A stretch of 64,000 bases of DNA from Thuidium tamariscinum (GCA_947034885.2 OX344749.2:15515501-15579500), one strand, 5' to 3'. Positions 23,899 through 37,260 are shown, counted from the first letter of the stretch. Translations and numbers: made by a program. Notes: generated by a model not told the origin, from the sequence alone.

Positions 23899-26580
23899 TG
23901 AATTTCACCCACCTCAGGAGATGGAATTGCCCTCCAGAGCAACGCAATTGGGAATGCAGGTCGGTGGATTTGAACGAGTAATGAATTCTCGTGCATTCAC
24001 GGAACTGCAGAGGCGCCTGAGCTGAAGCTTCAATGGTTCAATGGACGGAAGGGCAGGGGTGAGGAAATGGGTCAGGAAATGGCAGCTTGCGGCTTGGATA
24101 GAATGCCTTGCCGCCAACACGGCCACATTCTTGGATTGTAGACGTCGGAATGGCAAGACTGAAATTCTGCACTTTGAATGGTTAAAAGTAAGTACTCCCA
24201 AATCCCAATCCAATTCCCTTTTTTTTTTCCTTCCCAAAATGACCTTTCCCAAAATCATTTTTTAGTTTACTAAAACAATGATAATCTGAGTTCTTGAAGA
24301 TTCTGTGAATGGATAACAATTTCCTTAAAGTACTTAGAAATGAATTGAAGTAATGTTATTTTCATCCTTGTAATAATCTCAAGCATGTCATTCAATTAGA
24401 AGATCATTAGGGAGTATTATTTGTCATTTTAATTTGTTTTATTCAATGTTTACTTCTGCAAGAGAGGGTCGTAACATTGGTAATCCTTTGCTAAAAGGTT
24501 TGTATGGCATTTTTGAGAATCCAAGTACCATCAAGGGTGGCAAAAAATTGCTTTAAAAGAATATGTTGATACTTTAGCAAAATTATTTATAGATGAAGCA
24601 GTATTTCATAGTGAATAAATTAATTTCAAAAGAAATATTCTTTTTGTGCATCTATCTTGTTGATGTTTATAAATTGTGTGCATAATTTAAGTCTTCTTTA
24701 CACTCATGTGGAGGTCATAAAATAATTATTTTAAATGCCCTTTGGTAGGCACATGCTTCAATAATTAGTTCATATTTTGAGGACTTGGGATTCAAAAGTT
24801 ATAGCAAGAAACAACATCACTTCAACTCTTACTCTTACGTCAAATAGGATCAATGTTTTTTGCAATGACTCCAAATTTGATTTTTCAACTTTAATTTAAA
24901 TACTCAATACATTTGTAGAAGGGTGGTCTTTAGGCACCATTAATATAGTATAAGAGTGTAGTGCCAAGGCCTACATTGGCACCAAGTTGGTGCTAATAAG
25001 AGCTACTTGGGTACCATACTTTAGTACTATTTTTTTTTACCTAAAAACTTCCTTATCTATAGGTAGTATAAAATGTTGATTCTAATGATTGAGTTTAGTA
25101 ATAAGGAAGAAATAAGATGAGGTAATCAAAGTGCATGACTCATATATCAACAATAATTTTTGTTACTAGTCTTTAATTTTGGACTCTTATAGTATGTGCA
25201 TAGCCTAAAATCATTGATATAGACTCCTATGGTTAAATTTAGTATAAATCATGTTATGTTTGTCAAAAAAATGTTTGTCATGTGTCATCTTGTGAAATGT
25301 GAGGATTTCATGATGATATATACTTTTCAAAAAGAACTATGAAAATTCAATTTTAGCATTTCCTTATTGAATCTGACTTTCACTTATCATTTACTCAATC
25401 CTAATGCATTTGTCTTCTTTGCCCTTATTCATCTAAATAACCTTTAAGTATCTAAATATTTTTTAACTTTTGCATAATTTTACCCTCTATCTTTATACAA
25501 ATATACAGTTTTATTCCTAAAGGCCCACACATTCAAAAAGTGAATGCACCTTAGACATTATTGATTGTAATTTTTAGAGTAATCATTTTTGGATTTGTTT
25601 AAAAGACTTAGAAAATGGAGCTTCATAAGTTGCCTTTCGATACCATTTATAATCTTTACAAACATGCAAACATTGAAAGAATTATTGCAATAAGAAGTTC
25701 TATATATTAAAATGAAAATAATAAAATATTATGTGTGTTTTTATTCTAAATTTCATTTGTATAAATCTAAAATATTTGTATACACATTCAAGTTAAAATA
25801 ATTTGTTTCAATAGTCTTTGAATTACATAGTTGGTAGTTTTTTTGAAATATCAATCCACTATAGAAGGCTTTTATCAACTTTAATTAGAATATTCTACAA
25901 AATTATATGATTTTGGGACTTACTTTTGGTAAACCTCAACAATTTCCTATGATTCATTGCCTTCCTACTCCAACTTAAAATACTACACCCAAAACATTTG
26001 GATGTGGATTACACTTGGCTATAAATATAACAAATTTTTGGCACTTTCATAGGTCCCGATCAATGTATTGCCATCTTTTAAAGCATTTCTCTAAGAAACA
26101 ACTTGTGAATTTGACAACACAAGTCAAAGACAAAAGTCACTTTCAAGCCATTTCAAAATTGCCAAAGCAACTAATTCAGTAGGAAAAAAGCTTGTGATCA
26201 TATTGACGGCGAATATTGTTAAAATGGTAGTACTCCATATGCCATTTTTTAGACCGCATGGTCTAAATTGAAAACTAACATCTAGAACAAAAATAGACTT
26301 CCAGACATCTAGGACACACAGATTTCCAAAATGTATCATGTATTTATATTTCAAACCACACAATCTAAAACATTTTAGACAAGTGTAGATTTCAAAAATC
26401 TATGGGAGATTTAGATTTCAGACCATGTGTCTGAATTGTAAAAAGTGTCAAACTAATGGAATATTGTCATTTTAACGAAATTTGCCATATTAATAAAGTT
26501 GAATAAAAAGCATTCAAAGTTGCAATGGAATATGTCTAATGAACAATTCAATTACAATAGAGAGCATGATTTAGTCACTC
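23899..26580. other. Intergenic DNA upstream of the KMO-like gene
   Basis: The first 300 bp (23899-24200) are GC-richer and are the likely promoter and 5' UTR. The rest is AT-rich. Around 26250-26430 are short palindromic words such as AGACCGCATGGTCT. No gene or element ends are resolved. Confidence 0.5.
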
Positions 26581-27406
26581 AAGATTGTCAAGAGAATTTT
26601 ACTTTGATCCATGCCAACCAAAAGGATCTTATTCAACCATTGATGATTTTATGCAAATTTTGAATGCTTGCTTGTGTCATCAATCTTCTTCATTGTTATT
26701 GTTTGTTTATACTCACCCTTCCTATAGTCTAGCAAATCCACCTCAATTGTCTTGTGGAGCTTTTACAAACTATGGTCTAGCTACTAATCATGAAGCTATA
26801 CCAATCTATAGGACAATATTAACATGTGGACGTGTAGCACTATATCTACCTTTAATATATAGGCAAAAATTGTTTTATATACTACACTTAGCATTTTTGA
26901 TGCTATATTGGTATTTGCAAATGGATATGCTTCAAATGGCAAGATTGCTTCTTCAAAGAACTTATATTGTAGAGATAGCAACAAGCTACATCCACATCTA
27001 GCAAGAATGACATGTGAAGCTTAGACTTTTGTTCAAACTCACAAAATGATTGATTTGAGATTCCAAATGTGTTTTCTACCACACTCCTACCATACTAGTT
27101 TATTTTCTATTATACAATTATTTATATTTGTATGGTTAATCTATTTTTTCTATGTAGATTAAAATCTAGGGGAATAAATGGCATTTTTTTCCTCTTAACA
27201 AACACTATATGAACCTCATGTTTCAAGTGAAAAATTTTAAATGATACAACTGGTATTTTAATGGCAATAATAACATTTTCCATAATATCAAGATGTTATG
27301 GCAGACATCAAGATATTTTGGCGGACGTTATTTTGACATGAAAATATGGGTTGTTACATTTTTATCATGTAAAATATGTTTTTTTAAATTGTGAGATAAG
27401 GTATTG

Positions 27407-27814
27407 AAACTAAAGCAAATAATATGTCACAACAAGTTGAAACAATCCCAAAACTCTACACACAACAAACAAAATGCTCATATATCCTTTTGCAATTAGT
27501 CAAGCTTGTGAATGGTGCTCTGTGCAAAGGATAAGCAATGTAGTTGAACATGCCCCCTGAAATGAACAAAGCATTCACTTAAAGGGACCTTTAGTGCAAC
27601 ATCTACAATCATGCAATAAGTGAGAGATGAATTCACCTACTTGATCAATTACATTGTAATAGATCTAGCATGCATTCATCTCTACATTGTATTGCAAAAT
27701 ACACCTTAGCTCTTAATGGAGCATTCTCATCTTGATCTACACAACCTCTATATGATTCAAGTACATACATGGAAGAAAGAGAGGGCCACTAGTACTACAA
27801 CACTAACTTTAACA
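27407..27814 (-). repeat. Copia 3' LTR (left-hand copy)
   Basis: It matches about 31525-31784 with a gap. On the minus strand it opens with TGTTAAAG after CACAGG. The inner boundary is clear from the alignment; the outer boundary near 27407 is approximate. Confidence 0.65.
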
Positions 27815-30800
27815 CCTGTGCAAGGTGGAAAGTACTCATCACTAAGCTAGAGGATCAAGAAAGTACAGTTGGTTCATTCTAGATAATTGTTTCATTATGG
27901 ACCAAAGCATGATTTGCGCTCAAATGTAGGTCATTCATTGTTGACAGTCATTCAACACTTCCACTGAGCATTGTGATGACTAACACTACCTCTCACCTTA
28001 ATATAGTGTGTTACTCAGCATGAATAAGAGTGAATGGTCCTACTAGTGAACAAAGGCATTCAAAACGATCATGCAAAAGAAACTTCGTCATAATGTCCGC
28101 AATTTGTTAATAAATGCAGATGTATATAATAACAATATGTCCATTGACTTTGGCATTCCTAATCTGATGGTATTTGGCATTGATGTACTTTGTCTATTGA
28201 TGAATTACTAGACTTTGGACAAATCGAATTGCAGATTGGTTATCGCAAAACAACGGATTAGAATGTAGCTGAGAGGATCTAAGCCTATGTAACAATTTGT
28301 GCATCTACAATATTTCTTGAGAGGCCAAGTATTATTGATGATGACTAGTGACTACTGTTCCTCAAAGGGGTTGTTAGTTCCCTTGAAGGGAACTCCTCAA
28401 AGTGGAGTAGTCCCTTTGATAGCTAAATTTTTTTTAATATACAAACAACCAACACATTTTTGATACATGAAAGCTATCTAAGGTTCATGTGGTTTAGCTA
28501 ACCACATCTAGATTGTGTTAGTAGGATCGGATAGTACTGCAACATTACAACAGTCATTATAATAAAATTGACAAATTAAAGCACTCTTTTAAGGTAATAT
28601 CATTGATCAATATGAGTGAGTCTCCATTAACAATTCCTTGTAATGTGAAGGCCAATATAGATTTTACCTAGGCCTTGTATAATTTGGAAGGCACCTTCAA
28701 TATAGTTAATAATCTCTTCAATTGAAGGTGTTTGACATCATGCCATTGTCTACCCAAATAGACAAAATGAGCTTGGGGTCTAAAACTCTAAATTTGTATG
28801 GAATGAGGTGCAGGTTTAATAGCTACACTAGGTTATGGATATTCTTCTACTAGTTTGATGCTTTGAGGGTGTACTAGAGCTTTAGAGATTGTCTCTTGTG
28901 GTGGAATAGCGAAATTGACAATAGATTGTTCAATGGTGTGGTCATTAATAAATCCAACAATAATATATATGTCAAAGTTATTAGTTGTTGGAGTTTGAAA
29001 CGAAATTGATATCCGTATGTAGATCATGAGTTTGATTTGGATTCAGGAGGGCTAGGGCTAACAATTTCAAAAATTGTCGGTGGTGGGATAAGAATTGGGT
29101 TGACTGATTGTAGAACAGCTTGGACAAATGCTGGTGCAAGCAAGATATAAGGGTTGTTTCTAATTGGAGGTGTTTATGGTTGACACTCTCCTTCAATGCT
29201 AAACCACTCAAGAAATTGTAGTTATGATAGGAACCTTCCTTCAAGCTATCTTCATCAAATGAGACATTGTGGCTCTCATCAATTTTTTAGAGATCATTGT
29301 TTCATACTATGTACACCTTGCTCATGGCAAATTAAAGTATCCCATAAAGATGCCCTTTGAACTTTTGGATGCCAACTTTTTACGAATCTCTTTCAAAACA
29401 TAGATGTAAGCTATTGATCCAAAGATCCTCATCTATGTGATCAATGGTTTTTTGTTGTACCACAGTTCAAAAGGGGTTCGGCCTTCCACGATTCAAGTAG
29501 AGGTTTGGTTGAGCATATAGCTATACACCATTGTATTGTTGCTTCTATCAAGAATTGGATGTAGGCATTAGATGCATGCAGTATGCTCTGCACTACTTCT
29601 ATAATTGTACAATTATCACATTCTCAAGCTCTATTTTGTTTTAGTGCAATCAATTCTTGTTTGATCACTTGATCCTCTAAATACTTGATAAACAACTTAT
29701 TAGTGTAATTAGTTCTTTAATTGCTCTTGACAATTTTGACGATGTTGCCAGTCTCGCACTTGAGTTGATCAACAAAATTTTGAAACACAGCAAGGGTCTG
29801 TGTTTTCGACTTGAAAGTTGAAACATTGTATGACTTTAAAACCAAAGCAATCATCCTTAAATAAGACAAAGGATAAAGCACCTTCTGTTGAGGGGGTACT
29901 TATAGGGCTACAAGGATCCAAGTCGATCAGATCACCAACTATCTTAGATTACTATCAATTCTCATGAGACGGGAAAGATGCCTTGCTCTGTTTCCATATG
30001 CACAAACAAGGCTGAAAGATTTGTTTTTATTGTTTGGAACTAGCCCTTAACAATACTTTGTAATGCTGTCTTTTTAATCATGGCATGGTTAAGATGTGTC
30101 AGATGTCATTGCCAAATATCGGAAATCCATATATTGTTGACATGAACGGATATGATGAATGAAGTGATTAAGGTACCAGTGAGTGCACTAGCTATGGCTT
30201 TGGATTGAACAACCTCAATATTTAGCCTATACATTCTATTATAAATGACTTTAGTTATGACAATTTGTCCTTCATCAAGCATTTGACATCCAATATTATA
30301 TGGATATGAAAATATTAGGTTGCAGCATATGACAAAAATAAATTAGAACCAAGTAATGGGATATAAATTATTCCTTTGAGTGTGCTAAAGTTGTAGCTAT
30401 TTGCATATTTTTGCTTGATCTTTATAACAATGTTGCTAATACCAATCACCATAAGCTTTGTAGAGTTTGTACCACCAATTCCGTCTATGGGTTGACACTC
30501 TATGGATACATCTCAATATATTGAAAAATAAGAGCAATTATTTATTATGTATTCAATGCACCCTATGAAAGCTTGGTGACAAGAATGTTTTCCATTGCAG
30601 TGGTTGTTCCTGCTTTGACCTTGGTTATGCAACTCCTAGTATTTCTTTTTATCAACTTTACTAGCATTACACTCTCGTCTTCAATGCCCTAGTCTACCAC
30701 GATGCCAACACTTGGTGGTCTTTTTCAATCACTAATTTCTTTCTTTTTAGCAACACGTTGTTTGGCTGTATAATCAAAACTTTTGCTTTTGCATTGGTTG

Positions 30801-31454
30801 TTGCTACATATGCTACAATTGACATAATTTAGACTTAAGAATATCCTCAATTTGAAGCAACTATGGATTGAGTTTACCTAGTATTTTTGCTACAGTTGGT
30901 TGCATGCGCCATATCGGCATCAAACTATCAAATCTTCTCAGTAAGTTGTACAAAGTTTTTGAGATAGTAATCTGCTTTATAAACGAGGTATCTCCTCAAG
31001 TTGCTAAATGTTGAACTATGACTTCAAGCTTTCCCACAAAATCAACTATGTTGTCCCCATGACTCATAGAACATTTGTAGAACTCCTATTACAGGATGTG
31101 AATATTTTTTGAAGCATTCTATTCATAGAATAGTTTAAATTTGTCCTATATCTATTTTGATGAGACACAAATAGTGACGTGCTAAGCATGCTCTCCTCGA
31201 TTGCTTGACAAAGGAGGCTAATTACTTAATTGTCTTTCCTACACTAGATGGCTCTATTGTTGGCATCTACTCTATCTATCAGTTTCTGTTCAATATTGTC
31301 AACTACGTCTATAAACTCTCTACCGAGAAGGATAGCATACATTTACAACTTCTATACATAAATTTTTTTTGTCCTTCTGAACCTAGAGATGCCACCAAGA
31401 TTACGGCTCTTGTTAGCTACGAAAACAAACAATACTAACCTAGCGCTTGATAAA

Positions 31455-31784
31455 AAAAAGAGTAAATAACACAGCCACAGGTTTAAAGGCAAAAGAAAAG
31501 GGTCAATACTCTATTAAAAGTTTAAAACTAAAGCAAACAATACGTCATAACAAATTGACACACTCCCAAAACTTTATGCACAACAAACAAAATATTCATA
31601 TATCCTTTTGCAATCAGTCAAGCATATGTTATATTGTAATATATTATCATACACACTTATTTCTACACCATGCCAATTGCAAAATACAGCTTAGCTCTTA
31701 ACAAAACATGCTAAATTTAGCATGCACAACCTCTACATGATGCAAGCACACATAGAGCTATTGGTGCTACACTATTAATTTTAA
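31455..31784 (-). repeat. Copia 5' LTR (right-hand copy, internally deleted)
   Basis: It is homologous to 27407-27814 but lacks about 150 bp in the middle. Its right edge abuts a TTAA and the CCCC end of a piggyBac-like fragment at 31785. Confidence 0.6.
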
Positions 31785-32216
31785 CCCCTAATAGACCAAG
31801 TTGCATTTTTTGGCAACATAGCAATTTTGGGCAGCTCACCACAAATGGAGTGTTGTTTTTTTTCATTGAAATTTTCACACAACCTACGCCCAAGGAATAG
31901 CTTTAAGGCCCAACAATTTTCATAACATTTGACTACATAGTTAAAAAGTTATTGCATGATATGTTATTTCCTTTTAACTATAGGTAGCTTGGGCAGCTCA
32001 AAAAACTTCTTTAAAAATGACTTTTTGGAAAAATGAAAATTTGAAATTGGTTCTTTAGAATTTTTTGTATGCAAGAATCTTTGAATCATTCCATTTGGAC
32101 TTACGAAGTGAAAGTTATGAGGAATTTTAGTTTGCAGGTAGGTGTGGACTCTTCGAAAACCATACCTAAAATTGCACCTCACCTTACTGTAGAAATATAG
32201 TCATGACATGGAAAAC
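31785..32216. mobile_element. piggyBac-like element fragment, one end
   Basis: TTAA (31781-31784) is followed by CCCCTAATAGACCAAGTTGC. The next 430 bp align with the reverse complement of the right half of the element at 42897-43841. Shared words include GCAATTTTGGGCAGC and the stretch around ATAACTTTTTAA. The opposite end is missing. A second TTAACCCCTAAA end occurs at 32240. Confidence 0.65.
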
Positions 32217-32243
32217 CACATTCATTTGTGAAACATAACTTAA

Positions 32244-33162
32244 CCCCTAAATATCCAAGGCACCCAAATCTGGTGTTTGCAAAACTTTGAAGTTCAATAA
32301 AACCTAATTAAGTTGCTATTTTAGTAGTTAAATATATTTCTAGAAACTTTTTTTTGAAGTCTACTTTAAATATCAAAAATTTGATCTTGAAAGTCGTTGA
32401 TTATGATTTTTCTATTCAAGATTTTTTGCAAGGGTGTCTATTGCAAACCAAACTTTCTTGTAGTGTTGAGGGCTCTTAGAAACTTGGGCCTCAAATACAC
32501 TAGATCTTGGATTAAAAACACATTAGGAATTCATTTTAAAGAAATTGTAGAGTAGATTTTGAAAAGTCATAAATTGATTGGGGTTATGCATTTTAGGCCA
32601 GCCTCCTACTTCAACTGACGATCCAACTCAACCGCTCTCACGATTGCGAAGCGAGTGTAAACCAAGTATTATCCACAACGTGTAGATTGTTCAATTGAAT
32701 CGGTAGATTTTGTGACATTTAGCCCATATAAATCAAATCTCTTCTCAGATCCGACACCCGCATCCGTAGATGTAGAATGACGACTGATCGGCCCCACACA
32801 ATCGCGAAGAGTGTATGGCCTCCACATCCCCTCCGTTTCTGAAGCCTCTGTTGTTGCGCTGAGTTCTGAAGGACAGACTCGACACATGACTCCGGTCGGA
32901 ATGCGAGGGTGCGAGTCGTTTGTGTCGAGTTAGAACATAGTGTTGGAATGATTTGCATCCAGGGCTTGGTTGCAATGATTTGGGAGAGGTAAAATTGTGT
33001 GTGTGCAGGGATTGATGCGACTAGCTACGACGCATCAGAGTTCTGGGGAAGTGGAAGTGCGAGCATCTCCGTCAGCTTTGCAGAGCTCCCATGAATTCTC
33101 ATACCCCACCATGCTAGGTATGAGAATCACGATTGTGGCGTTGGGACCTTGATCACAATGTC
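32244..33162. other. Possible second piggyBac-like end, then unassigned DNA
   Basis: TTAACCCCTAAATATCC at 32240 looks like another element end, but I find no inverted partner. From 32600 to 33120 the DNA is GC-richer. It contains an exon-like stretch at about 33009-33113 (acceptor TGTGTGTGCAG, donor CTAG|GTATGAG) without a supporting gene model. Confidence 0.35.
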
Positions 33163-33566
33163 TAAGGTAGAACCACCTATAACCAATAGGCTCCCTATAG
33201 TCAACCTTTTGATGGACATATTTCCAACCAAGGCTAGAATGAGTTTTTTTCTCATTTTTAAAGTTGGGACTAAAAGTTCAGGGCAGATGTTCCAATGTAG
33301 TGTGCAAGAAAGTAGAAAAGAGTGAGTAAAAATGTAGTTTTTTGCGTGATCGAAATTAGAAGACTCCACAGAGTGGTATTTGGTCAAGCACACTTTATGC
33401 CTTCTAAAATTCATAGTAATTTCAATTCATGTGATAAAATTACCAAAGTTTTTGGAATCCCCATCATTTTTATCTTTACACCACTGAAAATATTTGTTTT
33501 GCTTTGCACTACACTAGATCATGCCTAAAATACCTTAAATGATCGGTTACGGGTGGTTCTACCTTA
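33163..33566 (-). mobile_element. 404-bp MITE, copy 2 (inverted)
   Basis: Reverse-complement partner of 15694-16097, equal in length, with the same 22-bp TIRs ending in TA. The two copies differ by scattered substitutions, mostly transitions, and no indel changes the total length. Confidence 0.85.
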
Positions 33567-34074
33567 CCACAAATTTGTTACAATGACGCAATTTGGAGCA
33601 GATTCAATTCCAGAAACTTTGACAAGTTGTGTAAATTGGCGGTGTCAGTCGGATGTAGGCTAATCTCTTCAATTAATTAGTCTGCAAAACGTGCTCTGAA
33701 AAGGTCTGCAACTATCGCTCGACAGTAACGGTGGACCTCGAGAATTCGAAAAGATCCTGTCCAACGAAAACAGGAATGATCAATGCTTGCAGACAGACAG
33801 CGAAAGACATTGATCTAGAGAATATTTAGAACTAAAGTGGCGAAAACGTTGTTCTCTGGAAAAACACCTCAAGGACGGAGAGTGATTTTCAAGACCAATT
33901 TTTGGTGCATTGACCAAATTTGAAGTGTAATTACTTCGGGGGGGATTCAAATTGCACAGAAGAGAGCATTATAATGGAGATCTGTGGGAAAAAAATTTCA
34001 GTCCATTTGAGTGTGATTCCACGAAACACTTATTGATATTGTATCAAAACAGCTTCTCTAGCTACCAATACCGC
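33567..34074. other. Unassigned intergenic DNA
   Basis: I see no gene or terminal repeat. It ends where similarity to units B and C begins. Confidence 0.4.
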
Positions 34075-34290
34075 TTTCCGTTGCTGCCTCATTGGTGGGA
34101 CTCAAGTCCATCCGCCTTCGAGTAACGCCGTTTCTCCCCTTTCTTCTTCTTCAGGTGCACTGTCACCTTCCTCTGTTTCTTGGACAGCTTCACTTAGCTT
34201 TCTTCTTCTCGGCGCACAATGCTGTCGATGTCAGAACTGCCGCCGCTTCTATGGCCACCACTCCTGTCACCAGAACCGGAGGGGCAGCAT
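34075..34290 (-). pseudogene. Unit A copy of the small Lys-rich protein gene, broken
   Basis: The minus-strand ATG at 34290 begins MLPL as in units B and C. A one-base deletion within the first seven codons then throws the frame to a stop. Beyond it the shared VVAIEAAAVLTSTALCAEKKK stretch can be read in another frame, ending in a further stop (KKKAK then TGA). The Gly-rich tail is absent because similarity ends at about 34075. It is an inactive paralogue of 40838-41146. Confidence 0.6.
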
Positions 34291-34741
34291 GTTCTTCGGC
34301 TTGTTGAAATTGTTACCCAGATGGTCAGCTCTATGAATGTGCTTTCACTTGAACCCTCGACTGTCTTCATACATCGAATCTCAAAGTCAGAAGAATTCTC
34401 GTCTGTATGCAAATTGAAGTAGCCGATTCGGATGCAGAATCTTATCATTCATCTGCAATTTGTTTCCGAATCTGTAATTGCGAGTTTGTGATACATGATT
34501 GTGTAATTTAATGAAACAAATGATTTGATCTAGGATAGGTAGCAGTGTTGCAGTTTCAATCCAAAGTTGAAGCTATCTGTGTCTGCGAGACCGGGAGCTA
34601 GACTTCGACGTAGTTTAGCTGCAGCAATCGATTCAAAGGAAGCGAAAGTCGTGCACACATTTGTTTATCTCACAGCTAGTGAACCGTGGCCTGGGTACAG
34701 AGTCTAGCAGCAAATATTAATTTCTTGACGCTATGTATCTA

Positions 34742-36350
34742 CACTAAATAGTGAAATTACGTGGCTCCCTCCCTTATTTCTTGACATTCCACAATATGGT
34801 AGTATGCTCAAAAACCGCTCATTTAAGAACTGATATGCCTTTTTCATGTATTTTTTTTGATGGAAATATTTTTAGCTGATTTTTCAGTCGAAGAGAGATA
34901 GATTATGAATGTAACACAAGTTGTTTCATATTTTTTGAAGCATTATTGAATTAGTTATGAATTTCCAAACACAATCTGCCATAGGGCCCTAATTGTGACC
35001 AGTAGGTTCTTGGAAACCCATGCATGCGAAGTTTTGAAAAAAATCAGGCTTTGTTTAAAAACTAGCATTGCAACATGTCAAAAGTAATAGATATGGTTTC
35101 TAAGGGTGAATGCAAGAAAGACTTGTACTATTTGGCGTCACACTTTGAGTGACGGAGTTGTCATGAGCTATAACTTTTGAAGCATTAACTCTTTGAACTT
35201 GAAATTTTTACTGAAGATGACTGACTTGATATTTATCAAAAACCCTATTTTTCAGAAATTTTCAAAAATCATTTTATATTTTAAATTTAATTTCTCTAAT
35301 TTGTCACACTTTGCAGTTTAGGGGTTTTTAGTACTGGGGAGTACTTTAAATTAATAATTTAGAGCTGAGATTTCTAGGGTCTATTCCTACACTAAGTAGT
35401 CATGTTTCCACCAAAAGAAATTTAAAAAATCATTATTCTCTTTCCTCTACATGTGTGCTAACAGGCCTCCCTTGCACGCTCATTTTTGAACAATCAAGAT
35501 AGTTTTCGGATCATTATTTTGTTGAAATACCTTTACCATAAAGTCTTCCTAAATGGACAATTTTTAGTTTTAAGAAAAATTACTTTCCCTATTTTTTACA
35601 AATTAAAATGTGAAAATATAGTGAAAGTTACAATTTTCACGAAATTCAGCACTTTTCTAGTTCTCCTACTTAGAGAATTTTTCTATGCTTTTCCTTCCTA
35701 GGGTATCTTCTTCTTAAAGGTATATACATCAAACATATTTTTCACTTTTAAAAAAAATTGATTTACTATTTATATAGTACTCCCAAAGAAAAAAGTGAGT
35801 ACTGTGCAAAACGCTACGTTTTGCCGCAGGTCTTTCTTGCAATGACCCCTAAATGCGTTTCTTTCTAAAACTAAAATGAATGATTGAATTCATCATTATT
35901 TTTTATTTTTTATCATTTGAAAGAAGGTAGTTCAACAACTAGGTTTTATTTTGAATAAAATTAGTAGACACCTATTCACTTAGTTAAAAATGAACCCATT
36001 GTAGCTCTAAAACTATCCTCTGAAGAAGTGTAAATGAAATCTATCATGCTCCAAAATAATCCACAGTTTTTTCCCCAGTGTCAAGAGTCTGTTTCATATC
36101 CCCCTATTGAACGATTGCAAAAACACGCACAGTTTTTGAGCATCCTACCATAGATAAATAATTCTTGTTACTATATAACAATACACTACTTTTAAAATAA
36201 GTTATTGGGGTTTACTTAGAACTCATGAACCTCCATGTGTACAAATGAAAGTATTTGTAGAAATATTTGTTGGCTTTGATGGTTTGTACAGTAACTTTCT
36301 TGGGGTCAGGCAATCTTATTGTAAAGCCAACCTAATTTCACTATTTAGGG
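34742..36350. mobile_element. 1.6-kb CACTA-like insertion in unit A
   Basis: It begins CACTAAATAGTGAAATTA and ends with the inverted counterpart (CCCTAAATAGTGAAATTA when reverse-complemented), giving TIRs of about 18 bp. Units B and C are continuous across the insertion site, which confirms an insertion. The flanking trinucleotides no longer match. It has no transposase and is AT-rich. A second element (35104-35848) is nested in it. Its right-terminal portion recurs inverted at about 42215-42750. Confidence 0.75.
35104..35848 (+). mobile_element. 745-bp TIR transposon with 4-bp target duplication (CTAA)
   Basis: The left end is GGGTGAATGCAAGAAAGACT. The right end, reverse-complemented, is GGGTCATTGCAAGAAAGACC. 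CTAA flanks it at 35100-35103 and 35849-35852. It is homologous along its length to 53013-53752 (740 bp, flanked by TTAC) and to the fragment at 6760-7361. The longest open frame (about 70 codons) has no recognisable domain. It is a non-autonomous element of a family I cannot place. Confidence 0.75.
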
Positions 36351-37260
36351 TCGCTAGTAATCAAAGCTTACAAATTCAACTTGTACACCTCGCTAGCCGT
36401 AGCCAAATTATATCAACATTCCAAGTTCAGCAGACTTTCCTCACAGCAACAAGATGGCGCGATAAGCGAGGTCGATCAATTCAGCAGTCTACACCTTTCG
36501 AGAGCAAGTGAACCCAGAAATCGAATGCGAGGTCAGAAATTTGGGCATCCAAATCACTTCTGTGTGTCTCAAGGTAGGCAAAATCCAAGCTTCATAATTA
36601 TCATGCTAGAGTCGGATTGCTCACACTGCATTATATAACATGTGCCGGTTTACCGACTGGCCGTGGAATTTGCAAGTTCCTTCATGTTTCAGTTGGTCTA
36701 AGAGGGTCAAACTTAGTGTGTAACACGACGATTGTGCTTGTCATTCAGTTTCTTACGGCTCTGTCAGTGCACGTCTTTCGGCACACGAATCGTCGCATAA
36801 GGTAGAATGCAGGTGGAAATTCGCAGACCCAGCTGGAACCTCAAATCTATTCCTAGTTTTCAGAGCTCCGTGCACTAGAACATCATGATGCAGGGGCCGA
36901 TTGTGTGAATGGTGTTACTGGAGCTGAAATTCGGAGCAATGGGAAGGCATTTGCGGGGGCAGTTGCCCATCGACGGCATCAGTTGAAGGTGCAGGAAACT
37001 GCTTGAAGTCTGCATTTGTCAACGAAGCCTTTGAGTGGGCCATAGCCTGACTGAGATAGTATTTTATTCAGCGAAGCTCACAGCATCCCAATATCCTACC
37101 ATGCTCGTGGATGATAAGGAGTTTGTGTGCTTGAGGTTTTTCCAAGTTAGCTGGATTTACTTTTGTTTGATGAAATTCGAAAAATCTCAAGTTGAAACTG
37201 AGCATGATTCACGTGAGCATTCCTGCTGTGTACTGACCGGATAGACGCGCCGTACCATTA

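Larger units (their letters stand above)
27407..31784 (-). mobile_element. Decayed Ty1/Copia LTR retrotransposon
   Basis: Two LTR-like direct repeats lie at 27407-27814 and about 31455-31784. They share AAACTAAAGCAAA and ATATATCCTTTTGCAAT; the second lacks about 150 bp. The 3' LTR starts TGTTAAAG on the minus strand. A tRNA-primer-like site, degenerate, lies near 31445. From right to left the minus strand holds a broken CCHC knuckle (near 30690, second Cys changed to Arg and a stop inside). Next is an integrase C-terminal stretch near 29460-29350 (GxxPF...W, then GS, KKL and GY motifs with frame breaks). Last is an RNase H segment near 28250-28090 (CDNQSAIRFVQ, then the ADI.TK end). Reverse transcriptase was not found; the gap is too short for it. 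The element is inactive. Confidence 0.8.
34075..37260. repeat. Dispersed unit A (split by a transposon)
   Basis: The left part, 34075-34741, and right part, about 36360-37260, together match unit B (40758-42230) and unit C (50340-51990). Matching words include GTGTTGCAGTTTCAATCCA, GAACCGTGGCCTGG, AGCGAGGTC.ATCA.TTC and GTGGGCCATAG. The 34742-36350 element interrupts it. Confidence 0.8.

Noticed and set aside
26585..27001. 138-codon plus-strand frame in AT-rich DNA
   Set aside because: Hydrophobic, low complexity, no recognisable motif, no splice context; likely chance or decayed repeat.
32240..32600. A second complete piggyBac-like element from 32244
   Set aside because: The left end is good, but no GGGG-TTAA partner was found downstream; kept only as a possible end.
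33009..33113. Exon with good acceptor and donor
   Set aside because: The only upstream donor would give a 20-bp intron, and no partner exon fits; no gene model.
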